Assembly: GCA_028023455.1 (NCBI GenBank)
Contig: JAQFVV010012499.1
Span: forward strand, 929,584-993,583
Direction: 5' to 3'
Length of the DNA stretch: 64,000 bases
Source: Epiperipatus broadwayi
Taxonomy: Eukaryota; Onychophora; Udeonychophora; Euonychophora; Peripatidae
The notes under the pieces were generated by a model that saw nothing but the letters and a program-made list of their open reading frames with translations, did no database searches and was not told the DNA's origin. Shown here piece after piece: positions 11,730-22,631 of the stretch (within the stretch, counting starts at the first letter, position 1; each line of letters begins with the position of its first letter). Both the position numbers and the translations under genes were made by a program.

Positions 11730-13470
11730 TTTACTTTCTTTCGTTTCTGAATTATTTTTCCCAAATAATATTTTTGATGATGTGATAATAATAGTTGTTT
11801 TTTTTTATTTATTTTTTTTTACCAAAGAGTCTTTTTTGGTGTGTGTAAAAATAGTATTACTGTTTTTGTAAAATTGGATTGACAAAATTCAAGAGAGAAT
11901 GGGTTTTTTTGATGGATCTTTAAATAATAATTTACATTACTTTGATAGGTTTACATTTGATTGCCGACAACAATTAGTGGGAGGTTTTTTTTGTGTACGA
12001 TTAAATAATAATTTACGTTACTTTGATAGGTTTATATTTGATTGCTGACAACAATTATTGGAAGAAGTGTTGGTTTTTTTTTTGTGTGTGTATGTTTAAA
12101 TAAAAATTAAAACCTTTACTTTTATTGGTTTACATTTGATTGACGACCGATTTGACTTCCTTTCATTTATAAATTATGGTTTTGGTTCTACAAATAAATA
12201 TTTTTGACAATGGGACAATAATAGTTGTTGTTTGTTTAATTTTTATTGACAAGAGCGGGTGTTGTTTTGGTGTAGATTCAAATAGTAATTTGGGTTACAT
12301 TTAAATAATAAGTTGCAGTCTTACTTTGATTGGTTTACATTTGATTGCTGACACTAATTATTGGGAGAAGGGGTATTTTTTGTGTGTACGATTGTAGACA
12401 ACAATTATTGAGAGAAGGGATGTAACCATTTAAATAATAGTAGTTTAGATTACTTTTAGTGGTGGTGTACATTTGATTGCTGACAATAATTAGTGAGAGG
12501 GGTGGGTGTTTTGGGGTGATGATTAAATACTAATTTACCTTCCTTTTATTTTACATTTGATTGCCAACAACAATTATTGGGAGCTAAAAAGGTTGTTTTT
12601 TTGTGTATGTTTAAATCAAAATTGAAGTTACTTTTATCGGTTATATTTGATTGACAACGGTTTTGACTTTTTTTTTTTTTTTCATTTATAAATTATGGTT
12701 TTGGTTTGCTCAAAACCTAATACTGTTGACAATGGGATAATAATAGTTGTTGTGGTTTCTTTCATTTTTATTGACAAGAGCGGGTCTTTTTTTGGTGTAT
12801 GTTCAAATAGTAATTTGGGTTACATTTAAAAAAATAATCGGTTTACCTTATTTTTAGTGCTTTACATTTGATTGCCAACAACAATTAGTGGGAGGGGTGT
12901 TTTTGTTTACGATTAAAGAATAATTGTACGTTCCTTTTATTTTTTACATTTGATTGCCAACAACAATTATTGGGAGAAAGGGTTTTGCGTTTTTTTTTGT
13001 TTGTGTGCATGTTTAAATCAAAATTTAAGTTACTTTTATCGGTTACCATTTGATTGAAAAACGATTTGATATTCTTTTTTTTTTCATTTATAAATTATTT
13101 GGGTTTTCCCAAATAATATTCGATTTGACAATGGGACAATAATAGTCTAGGTTTCTTTAATTTTGATTGACAAGAGCGGGTCTTTTTCGGTGTACATTCA
13201 AATAGTAATTTGGGTTATGTTTAACTAATAATTCACTGTCTTATTTTGATTGTTTTACATTTGATTGCCGACGACTATTAGTGGGAGGGTTTTTTGTTTT
13301 TTTCTGTATGATTAAAGAATAATTGACGTTCCTTTTATTTGACTGTTTGATTGCCAATGACAACAATTATTGGGAGAAGAGGGGTTTTTGGGGCTATGTT
13401 TAAATAAAAATTTTAGTTACTTCTTTTATTTTACATTTAATTGCCGACGACAACAATTATCGGGAGAAGA
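11730..13470. repeat. Imperfect tandem array inside the 3.3-kb element
   Basis: A short motif around TTACATTTGATTGCCGACAA followed by CAATTATTGGGAG recurs about a dozen times, often at about 90-110 bp. A larger unit is marked by ATTGACAAGAGCGGGT at about 12245, 12770 and 13166, with a weaker version near 11879, giving spacings of roughly 370-525 bp. Units differ by small indels and base changes. No coding potential. Confidence 0.8.
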
Positions 13471-13509
13471 AGGGATGTATGTTTAAATAAAAATTGAAGT
13501 TACTTCTGA

Positions 13510-13790
13510 CATTTGATGGAGGCCATTTAGAATCCCTCAAACAAGCTTGCCTTTACAAAGTGAACATTTCCGTCAGCAGATGTTTTTTGGATCTCAAATC
13601 TGCATATATTTGCCACACAATCCAATCTTTTCTTTCAGAAGCAGGATCTTTTTTTCTTTTTTTCTGCTGTAGAAATATTCTAGTGCCGGCTTCCATTTCT
13701 GGAAATTCCCATCTTTTCAAGTTTTCTGTTGTGGGAATTATCCATACTTTTTGTCTCGGAAATTTTCTCACTAAAACATGACTCAAAGTG
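13510..13790. other. GC-richer unique segment inside the 3.3-kb element
   Basis: It is the only clearly non-repetitive, balanced-composition segment of the element. Both strands are open: 95 codons on the plus strand (13494-13781) and 77 on the minus strand (13786-13553). The minus-strand product is basic and hydrophilic (for example RIFLQQKKRKKDPASERKDW) and reads more like protein than the Phe/Leu-rich plus frame. No family is recognised. It could be a captured host fragment or remnant of the autonomous parent. Confidence 0.35.
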
Positions 13791-14088
13791 TGATTTTTAA
13801 AATTTTATGCTACTCCACCCTAATCAAAAATTTAGGAGGAATACAAATTTATGAGGAACAATCACGATATTGTTAAAATTGATAAAATGTAACAGTACAT
13901 CAATTCATCTTAAAAAAAGGCCCGATGAAAATTTAAATAATTTTGACACGATCAAATTAATACACCCACGTACAATATTGTTACATAAAATACATAATGC
14001 AGCATTATGATATAGTGTGTGACACAAACAACTATGGCATTTTCTTCCGCTTTTAGCATTGGAAAAAGCCACACCGTTAGCCGCTAAA

Positions 14089-14205
14089 CCGAGTTAACAC
14101 TCTTTTTAGATTTTATCATAGAAAGAATACTTAACTCCGAGTTAACACTCTACCTTTTAGCATAGAAAATAGACTTAACTCCGAGTTAACAATCTTTCTA
14201 GGATT
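14089..14205. repeat. Three tandem ~46-bp repeats next to the right TIR
   Basis: CCGAGTTAACA recurs at 14089, 14137 and 14181 (spacings 48 and 44). Each is followed by a CTTT..AG...TT.TA..ATAGAAA block. Confidence 0.75.
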
Positions 14206-14267
14206 TATTTTAGAAAAAATGCTTAAAGGCTTGGGTGTGGCTGCAGAAACGGCATATTTTTAGAAAT

Positions 14268-14615
14268 TTAGGTAGAAACAGCGCCTCTAGCGGCTGACAC
14301 GAAAGATCAGATGACAACCAAAAAAACTACTATGTAGTAAATCATAAAATTTTGCATTGTATGTTTATGATTTGGACTCAGTGAAATGTTTGTGAAGATA
14401 TTTAAAGCTTCAAGCTTTTAAACTTAAATACTTATGACTGGCTTAGATATATAGAAAGAAAAGTTGGGAGAAAGGTGGCTACCCTTTTCTCATAAAATCT
14501 TTGTTGTGTGTTTAAGTTTGATTGTCATTTAGATGGCTATCATGTTATCTGATTGGCTGTTGGATGGGTATTTTAATGAGTGCAGTGAGTTTCAGCAGTA
14601 GCTCAATTTATTTCA
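14268..14615 (-). repeat. Right terminal inverted repeat of the 3.3-kb element
   Basis: Inverted partner of 11306-11653; see that entry and the element entry. Its outer end reads, on the minus strand, ATTGAAATAAATTGAGC. Confidence 0.8.
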
Positions 14616-14617
14616 AT

Positions 14618-16203
14618 ATTCTAATTAAGTTATTCATTGCAAAATAATAACAAATGTTACAAATAATAATAAACTGAAATTTATTTACATATATATAATT
14701 TTAAAACACACAGATTAGCATAAATTGACTTTCCTATCAACTTATAAACAAATTAGTCTGATTAGTTATTTACTTTACTTTTAAAAATCAAAACTTTATT
14801 CACATTTTAGAATAGACACAAGAGGAATCAATGACAGCATAAAGCTAGGTGATTAATAAAGTCTTAATGAATATATATAAATATGGTATGTGAACAATCC
14901 ATATAAAAAAATCAAATATTGCATTAGGGTCATGAAGCACTACACCATACACATAACGTGATTGAAATATAAAGGATGCAAAATCTATATACAAAGTTGA
15001 TGAATTTTTATAAGACAAAACAAAGTTTTAAAAGGAAATAATGAAAGTAATACATTAAGTCAATAACATAGTTCCAAGAGTTACATAAAAACTTTATGAC
15101 AGGTAAATTACTTTTAAATATAAAGAGAAAATCCAAATCAAAGGTTACACTAAGGCCTTAAGGCAGTGCATCATATACATCATCTACTACGGATACAGAG
15201 GAAGTCAAACCTATATATAAGGTATCCAAATTCCATTGATTAATGATTTGGTTGGCTTAAAGGTAAATGCGAACCATAACAATATGTAAAAGTTAATATA
15301 TAAAAGGGACTATGAGGAATCGCTAATTAGGATACATAAGTTAATTAATTATAAAGCGTAGATCCAGTGCAAAATATATGTAATAAATATATATGGAATA
15401 TGAAAGATCTAAATAGTTACAGTTTGTATCATTAGTAGGTAAAAGATGGGATTTATTAACAGATAATATAAGATGTAATATGGTATAATATTTTCTTAAT
15501 TGTTTCTGAACAAATTTAAACTTACTAAAATCACATTTTTCTTTATTTTGCCGTAATATCATATAAATACAATTTATTCAAAACACTTCAAACACTTTTT
15601 ATTTGTATATGTACAAATAAAGAGTTTTGCTAAAAAGTGTTTGAAGTGGTTTGAATAAATTGTACATTTAAACTTACGGTACAGATTAATGGATGCAAGT
15701 ACTGATTATTACAGTTTTAAAGTTTAATAAATCTAGAGTTTAACGATACTCTACATTCATTAACTATTTAAAGAAATGAACTACTATGATATTTTGTGTT
15801 ATAATACAGAATTAACTGAACCTATATGTGCAAATATAAGAGGCAATGTCTGCATTACATTATTTATAAATAAATACATGTAAGCTAGGATTACACTATA
15901 TGATAGGAATATTTGTCTATCATGTACTAATATTAAAGATACTAAACATAAGAGTGGCCAGAAATCACAAATGGTATCATCCAAGATATGTATAAAAAGT
16001 AAGCAGAAGATATATGGTAGGAATTTTCATCTAACGTATAATACTGTTATAAGTAAAATAATGAATACAAGTGGCGAGCAATTACAAGTGATATTACAAT
16101 CATTTATGAATAAATAAAACACATACTAATGCATCTCATCTATAAACAAAACAGCCTGAAATAAAATTGCAGCAGATTACTTATCAATACATACAGTTAT
16201 CAA
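14618..16203. repeat. Unnamed dispersed repeat, copy 2, right piece
   Basis: It continues the match to copy 1 from about 7300 to 8065. About 690 bp (14770-15455) have no counterpart in copy 1 and may be a deletion there or an insertion here. A 140-bp hairpin insertion sits at 15526-15665. Matching blocks include CATTAACTATTTAAAGAA, CAATCATTTATGAATAAATA and AAACAGCCTGAAATAAA. Confidence 0.8.
15526..15665. mobile_element. 140-bp hairpin insertion with 12-bp target duplication
   Basis: It is flanked by a perfect 12-bp direct repeat, ATTTAAACTTAC (15514-15525 and 15666-15677). Copy 1 of the host repeat has one version of this site (ATATAAACTTGC, near 7541) with no insert. Inside, 15569-15600 and 15632-15663 are inverted repeats of 32 bp with 31 matches. 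The loop holds a second small hairpin (ATTTGTA/TACAAAT). The inverted repeat is also bounded by TA on both sides (15568-15569, 15663-15664), so a Tc1/mariner-type MITE within a larger insert is an alternative reading. Confidence 0.75.
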
Positions 16204-16406
16204 AGTGAGTGAAAATTTAATTTAAACAAGTGCTTCTTTTAGAACAGTAAAAATAAAGACTTTTTATTTTAGTCAAGACATTAAAAATGCACTTTTTAAG
16301 CCATAAAGTGGTGAGAGATTTTAGGTCAGGCCAGACTGACAGTATCATCTAGTTATCTTTCCATTTATCTATCTACTTACCTATTTATCTATCTATATAT
16401 ATATAT
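16204..16406. repeat. Flank with TCTA/TA microsatellite
   Basis: A degenerate (TCTA)n then (TA)n tract runs from about 16362 to 16406, directly before the foldback element. Confidence 0.6.
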
Positions 16407-16718
16407 ATCATTAAAAACAATTCAACACTTAGATAATCCCAATTTCAATAACAATCAACAATTTCAAACTGTTGTCAAGACAACTACTTTTACCTGTTTA
16501 AAAATATTTAATTAAACTTTTTGTCTCAATAATTTTAATCTCTGTTGTTAAGTTACAATCTTTAGTGTGTATATAAATATAGTCGACCATTGATAAAATT
16601 GGGATTCCATAAGGGATTCCATTTTCATTTTTAAAAGGCGTTTGCCTTGAAAAGAGTGTGAAATTGTTGATTGTTATTGATATTGGGATTGTCTATGTAT
16701 TGATTGATTTTTAATGAT
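16407..16718. mobile_element. Small foldback (MITE-like) element
   Basis: Terminal inverted repeats of about 63 bp: 16407-16470 pairs with 16656-16718. Matching blocks include ATCATTAAAAA, ACAATCCCAAT (one mismatch) and TCAATAACAATCAACAATTT. The core (16471-16655) has no ORF. No clear target duplication was identified because the left flank is (TA)n. Confidence 0.65.
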
Positions 16719-17093
16719 TAATTACAAATCCATTTAGCCTTGAGCATTATGACTCTTATATAAATATTATACAGAAAATCTTCATGTCTGAAGTTAAAAA
16801 TGTGTCACTGTACATTTTACAATCATAACAATTTTTTATATAAATTCCAATTTCGTTATCAGGACAAGTCATGTCAGGATCTTGTCATGAATAATAACTG
16901 CATAATGCTAGTAACCATGCAACCCTCTCAAGAGTCACATATGCCATTACAAATTATATTTTTTCCTATTAAAAATCAATACACTCATTTCAATTCCACC
17001 CTGAGAGTATATAAAAATAAGAAATACAACTCATCTATAAATACATTGCATATTCTATAATTTATATAATTCCAATTCAGAAGACATCAATTT
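16719..17093. other. AT-rich non-coding stretch
   Basis: It holds one 86-codon ORF (16800-17060) without recognisable motifs, probably chance. It ends at the (TAA)n tract before the first LINE. Confidence 0.4.
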
Positions 17094-17120
17094 TCTAATA
17101 ATAATAATAATAATAATAAT
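17094..17120. repeat. (TAA)n tract at the 5' junction of LINE 1
   Basis: About nine TAA units immediately precede the first base assigned to LINE 1 (TCTGCGGTCCTG). Confidence 0.85.
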
Positions 17121-17338
17121 TCTGCGGTCCTGTTGTGCGTGAGTATAACATGCCAACGAACCTCTAAATAAAAAACTTTTTAAAAACTCAGAAAACTCAA
17201 AGGTAATTCTTTTTTTTTAACTTTAACAAAAAGTATTTCAAACATAAGTTTAAAAAAAATTGCAATTAAAAAAAAAATTAACAATAGAAAAAAAAAACGT
17301 AAATACACAGACTGAAAAACGTCAAGAATAAATCAAAC

Positions 17339-18827
17339 ATGGCGGCGGCACAGCTAAAAAATTCAAACGTAAATGGTGCCAATATAAACGCCAACGATGG
17401 AAACATAAATAATAGTTTAAAGACTTATGCTAATGTAACAAAAGCTACTTTGCAAAATAAAGTTATAACAACTCACTCAAACTCGATTGCAGCTAGTAGA
17501 TTTCGAAGAGTAACCAATGATGATATGAACGAACTAAATCTAGTTTATGAAAACAACTCTGAGCCCCCATCGACTATTTGGTCTCAGGAAGAATTAAGAA
17601 CAATTAGCACTGAATTTAATAACACAATACCGAACAAGCTTTTCAACACGTTAAAATTTTTTTTTCAAACAGATCGATTGTCCTAGCTACAACTGATAAA
17701 AACCTAACGCTTTACAAATTCCCAAGAGAAAAGTTATATGAAGCCATAACAGAAAATGGGAGTTGGGAAACAATCTCAAGCATAGGGGAACACCACAATT
17801 CAAGATACCTAGCATTAGAATTCTTTGAAGACTGTCAAAAAAATAATTTTTTTACTCAAATCAAAACAATAGGAAATTATGCTTTAATAGTAGTAGATCC
17901 AAACCTTAAAAACTTTATTACAGGCATGATAAAAAATACTTATTTTGGCTATAATATAAATGACTTTCAAAGTATGATGAAAGCGTTTGGCAAAGTATTA
18001 TATTTAAAACCCATTTTACGTACTGATACACTGATTCCAGTATGCAGTAACAGTTTTACTTTTAAAATCAAGCTTAATGAATCAATAGTTCCAGAGAATA
18101 TCCCCACACAAGTCATAGATCAGGAAGCAATTTTAAATATATATATATAAGGGGCTTAGGACCACAATGCTTCATCTGTGGTGAGCGGGGTCACCTTGCA
18201 GCAAACTGTAGCAAAAATAAAAAAGAAAAAAATATCACAGACAAAAGCAAACCCCAATTAACTACAAACAACAAACAACCAATCCAAACATCTATTCAAG
18301 AAAAAATGGAAACACAAGAGAGCATTAAAAAACAACAATTAGAGGAACTAAACAACAAAAACATAACTGGAGATGATCACATTTTGGATTTAACTGTTAA
18401 AACAAAAATAAATGATAAAACACTAAATCAAGAAAGACAACAAAATTATACAATGGAATCGATGGAAAACACCAATAAAATAGATAGCAATAGCAACGAG
18501 GAAACAGCACAAACACAGAACATACAAAGAACAAGAATTATAAATAAAACTTCTGAAGCTATTATGGATTTAACTACACCATGCCTTCCCCAAATACAAA
18601 AAAATACCACACCTCCAAATAGAAAACCAGGCCGGCCACCAAAAAAGAATAGGACAGCCAAGAAAGCTAAAATTGAAGAAAAAAATAGTGACACAACAAT
18701 ACAAGATAACCGTTCAGATAACTCAATGGATGAGGAAACAGAACAAAATTATGAAGACACTATAAAACAACTTTTTCTCAATTCAAAACCTGAACATAAA
18801 TATAACCACCAAACACCAATTCAATGA
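17339..18827 (+). pseudogene. LINE 1 ORF1: nucleic-acid-binding protein with CCHC knuckle and AT-hook-like motif
   Basis: The RNA-binding partner protein of the retrotransposon, about 495 codons if uninterrupted. It opens at ATG 17339 (MAAAQLKNSN). A first frameshift lies in the T9 run at 17657-17665 and a second in the TA run near 18138-18150. The region 17690-18140 (RKNLTLYKF-like, then NTYFGY and DFQ) is conserved in LINE 2, indicating a folded domain. A perfect CX2CX4HX4C knuckle (CFICGERGHLAANC) lies at 18168-18209. The tail is rich in Lys, Asn, Gln and Glu and contains KPGRPPKK at about 18624-18647, an AT-hook-like motif. The stop TGA overlaps the ORF2 start as ATGA (18824-18827), an arrangement compatible with termination-reinitiation. 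The frameshifts lie in slippage-prone runs, so this copy is not active as read. Confidence 0.8.
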
Positions 18828-21800
18828 AGTTAAAAATTGGCGCATTGAATGTTAGGGGTTTAAACTCAACCCAAAAAATTACAAAGCTTAAACAATGGGT
18901 TTCACTTACACAACCGCATATACTCAGATTAATGGAGACAAAAATCTATGCCGGATCACAAATTGACCCAGCAAAATATTTAACCAAAGAAGGTTTCTGT
19001 GCCTGTTCCAGAGACTCTTCATCACCTTCTGCAGGCACAAGCATTCTTATTTCAACAAACTGCCCTTTCACAGCTTTCAAAATTATATTCATAGATGCTA
19101 ATTTACTAATTACAACCTTTCAACATAAAACTATAAACCTCAATATAATTTTGGTCTACCTGCCTATTCAAGATAACCGAATTAACACTATAATAATGAA
19201 CATCAACTCCATACTTGCAAGTACAGCAAACCCAACAATATTGATTGGTGATTGCAACATGTCATATCAGAAATTCATAGAAAAATGGCTTCACCGAATA
19301 TCTATACCACTGATGAGTGGTGAAGGCTTCCTACCGATGAATACAATATCTTTCCACAATGGTCATCACACATCACTCATCGATCTATGCTTCTACTCCC
19401 CAATGCTGCACCACCAAATATCAATAAAATTAACCCCCTCAGCATTCTCGGACCATTCAGCACAAATAGTATCATTAAACCTTACGCAAATGCAGACATC
19501 ACTTCTCCCACTAACAAAAACAATCAGAGTACTACTTCCAACAACCACACCAGAATTTGTTTTCTCAGAAACATACATAATGCTAAACAAAATAAAAGAT
19601 ATGAATCTCAACCCCATACAACAATATCTGGCATACATAAACATTCTATCATTCAATATCTCACATGTGACAAAAAATCAACCACCACCATCCAAATTGT
19701 TGACACTCGCAAATGAAATTCATAAACGAATAACCATGATTGTGCCATCACACCAAACGCAGTGGTATATTCATGGTCTAACAAGTACATACAACAAAAC
19801 ATGTGAAACACTAAAAGAATATTTAAGAATCAAAAAAAAGCAAAATATGCATAACCCAACCACATACATGGACCAGAGCATACATTAAATGGACACTGGG
19901 AAACCCACCAATCATCAAAGTTCCAATGGCAATAAAAACAAAGGATGGCACATATACAGGACACAATATGATCCTTCCTATCTTTGAGCATTTTAAAACC
20001 AAACTGCAGTCTAAAACACCACTTAAATTACACTCCAAGCTATTTGGACCAGCAGAAACACAAAAACCTTTCACAACAAAGGACTTCCTGACAAAACTAA
20101 ATACAATACCAAATGCATGCCATCCAGGAAGTCCTGGAATACCATTATTTATACTAAAACACCTAAGTAAATACACAGCACAATATCTATGCAACCTAGC
20201 AAACCACCTATCTCAAGAAATTCAGGATGTGGAGGGAGTTCATCCCATTGCAATAGTGCCATTCAACAAAAAAGCAAAAACTACCCCATCCCTCACAGAG
20301 CTCAGACCAATTTCCATGGAATCTTTGCCAATAAAAATTCTTGGAAAAATAATAAAAGAAACAATAGAACCACATATAATGCCACTGATATCAGAAGTTC
20401 AATTTGCCAAAAGAAACTCCTCCACAATTCAAGCAGCATCATTATTTAAAGCAATCCTGGATTCAACAAGACAGAAAAAAAAATACAGTCCAATAGCAAT
20501 TCAACTAGATATCGAGGGAGCTTTTGATGGAGTAGACATTTCCATATTGCTAGAAATGCTTGGAAACACATCTATCCCCAAGACACATCTGTACATCATT
20601 GCAAACCTACTTCTCAACAGAGAAATACACATAACGTTAAATGGAAGAAATTCTCCATCATTTGTTCCTACCCAATCCATATCCCAAGGCTCTCCTCTCA
20701 GTTCACTATTATTTATTCTATATATTAACCCTTTAATAGAAAAAATCCAAAAAACATTTACTGGCATTCAAGTACCTGGCACTACACAATATATAGCTTG
20801 CTTGGCTTATATGGACGACATCACAGTCTTTCTCAATTCAAAAAAACAATTACCGCAATTACAAAAAATTCTTAAAGAATATACGCAACAATACAAATTG
20901 AAGGTTAATCCAGAAAAGTCTACTGCTTGGTCCATGTTTACTGGAAAACCATGCACGTCCATTTACAAAGCAAAACCAACCCGTTTTTTAGGATTCCCGT
21001 TTCATCTGGGAATAACCGGAATGAGGTGTTCAATACAAAATAGATTAAAAGAAGAAGCACAACGCATTGTCACCTCCCTATCAAAAACATATCTCTCCAT
21101 ATATTCTAAAGTCCAGCTAATAAACCAACTTATAATGACAAAAATAACATATTATTTACCAATAATAAAATTCTCAAAAGGTTTCAAAGCAAGGATTAAA
21201 ACCATCTGCAACCAACTTCTATGGTCAAGAAAAGTGGTTGCAATATCAACAAAAAGACTAAATCAACCCCTTATTAAAAATGGTTTGGGTTTGCACAACA
21301 TTGACATTTTTTATGCACAAAAATTAAGTAATCTAGTAATTTCCATTACAAACCAATTTCCAAAACTTAAATGCTTAATTCAAATTACTCCAACGGACAA
21401 ACCACCCCCAACAGGTCTATATATATCATCAATCATCCATCAATATAAAACAACTTTTAACAGAACAGAGCAATATACACACAAATATTCATATTGGAAC
21501 ATTCACGAACAAATTCAACAGGAAAGAGACCTAAATAACAATAACACAATACTCGGAATAAACAACAGAAAACTACTACATGAATACAAAAAGTGGTCAC
21601 TAGAACCCAAATTTTTTGATTTCATTCTAAAAATAAATCTTATCACAATGCCAACATCATACTTCTTGCACCATAAAAGGATGTATATTTCAATAGACCC
21701 TTTTTGTGGACTATGCCACAAGGCTGAAGAGACCCTACAACACCTATTGTATCAATGTACTGCATTACACAATGTAAGAACAATGATGAGTGCAATATAC

Positions 21801-22058
21801 CATCAGCAAAACATGACCATTGATCAAATAATTAAGGGTTTTAAAGGCAGATCAACACCCAACATTAGAGCAGCAACCTTTGTATTATATGCTTTTTGGT
21901 GTACCAGGTGTACCTATCTAATGGGCAACAACCCCAGAAGGCATCCGTCCACCTTCTACAACAAATTAAACCAGATACATAATAGAGACAAAATAATAGC
22001 AAATCCCCATATTTACGCAGCTACATGGTCTCTTATCAAACAACAATCAATGCTATAA
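18824..22058 (+). pseudogene. LINE 1 ORF2: AP endonuclease and YMDD reverse transcriptase
   Basis: The enzyme that nicks target DNA and copies the element RNA at the nick. About 1,078 codons, broken by one frameshift in the A8 run at 19832-19839. Endonuclease (18824 to about 19470): N9 in LNVRGLN, E38 in METK, VYLP, GDCN (D143, N145), SLIDL and SDH (D210, H211), all expected catalytic or structural positions. Reverse transcriptase (about 20200-21000): LRPISM, LDIEGAFD at about 20500-20530, SQGSPLSSLLF, and the catalytic box YMDD at 20808-20819 where most non-LTR enzymes have [FY]ADD. The thumb region has RFLGFPF. A C-terminal knuckle, CX2CX8HX4C, lies at 21705-21758. The open frame from 19926 to 22058 is uninterrupted. 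It differs from the RTE elements in this window by having ORF1 and the C-terminal knuckle. Confidence 0.88.
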
Positions 22059-22311
22059 GCACTAAAAAATTCAAGAACACTGAAAATTCAATAACATTAA
22101 AACACCGAAATAAAAAAGACAATTTTTTCCTCTCTCTACAATTAATAATTTTTTATGTAAGAATTAGATTACTTTTTATTGAAAACATGAACTGAAGACT
22201 ATAAAAATGCTTGTATACAAAACCAATGGTAAAACCACTGTTAAAAATCAATGTAAAATCTATGTAAAAAACTATGTATTTCTTTGATTAATAAACTTCC
22301 TTTTTTGAAAC

Positions 22312-22350
22312 ATAATAATAATAATAATAATAACAATAATAATAATAATA
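22312..22350. repeat. (TAA)n junction between LINE 1 and LINE 2
   Basis: Thirteen TAA-type units with one TAAC variant. It forms both the 3' end of LINE 1 and the 5' flank of LINE 2, with no other sequence between the two elements. Confidence 0.9.
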
Positions 22351-22631
22351 GGGATATGCGCATGCGCGTGTATGCCTAAGTCATCAAGAATGAAGGTCTT
22401 ATTAATAATCTTTTTTTTCTCCATATTCTAATCGTTTTCACACTCAAAAACTGTGATATATAACTGTGATAGACAAAGACAGCGATGGCTGATTACTGAA
22501 CAATTGTTTTCTAGCAAAAAGTAAGTAATATGGTCATTCATAACCAAAAATAAATTCTAATGTCATAAACAAGCATGGTGTTGCGTCAAGAAGCGAACGA
22601 CGTAAATTGCACTTAAACAAACGGCGATAAA

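Larger units (their letters stand above)
11284..14617. mobile_element. 3.3-kb element with ~350-bp terminal inverted repeats and tandem-repeat core
   Basis: The left arm (11306-11653) and the reverse complement of the right arm (14268-14615) align almost throughout at high identity. Both carry ATTGAAATAAATTGAGCTAC at the outer end and CGTGTCAGCC.CTAGAGG near the inner end. The element interrupts a dispersed repeat whose uninterrupted version lies at 7.3 kb. Flanks share 9 bp (ATTTTAATT at 11275-11283, ATTCTAATT at 14618-14626, 8 of 9 identical). The left flank may match the resumed repeat for about 25 bp more. Inside are a tandem array (11730-13470), a GC-richer segment (13510-13790) and three roughly 46-bp repeats (14089-14200). 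No transposase is seen, so it is non-autonomous. Long TIRs with a 9-bp duplication suggest a Mutator-like element; long TIRs with repeats also fit Foldback-type elements. Class is inferred only. Confidence 0.75.
17121..22311 (+). mobile_element. Non-LTR retrotransposon, near full length (LINE 1)
   Basis: A 5.2-kb LINE with a 5' leader (17121-17338), ORF1 (17339-18827), ORF2 (18824-22058) and a 3' UTR (22059-22311) with AATAAA at 22290. It is set between (TAA)n tracts at both ends. ORF1 has a CCHC zinc knuckle; ORF2 has an AP-type endonuclease, reverse transcriptase and C-terminal CCHC motif. This architecture fits the L1/Tx1 group, and Tx1-clade families are known for sequence-specific targets, but the clade is inferred. 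Only three frameshifts, all in homopolymer or dinucleotide runs, interrupt the coding region, so it is fairly young. A related copy follows directly at 22351. Confidence 0.85.

Noticed and set aside
11730-13470. CRISPR-like array of repeats and spacers
   Set aside because: The repeats are diverged, vary in length and sit in a eukaryotic transposable element; the intervening parts are repeated too.
17657-17665. Programmed frameshift at the T-run of LINE ORF1
   Set aside because: LINE 1 and LINE 2 both break near this run, but the frame changes are in opposite directions (LINE 1 lacks a base, LINE 2 has one too many), so independent slippage is the simpler explanation.
19393-20767. Minus-strand ORFs of 87-123 codons over LINE 1 ORF2
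   Set aside because: Antisense shadows of the reverse transcriptase frame.
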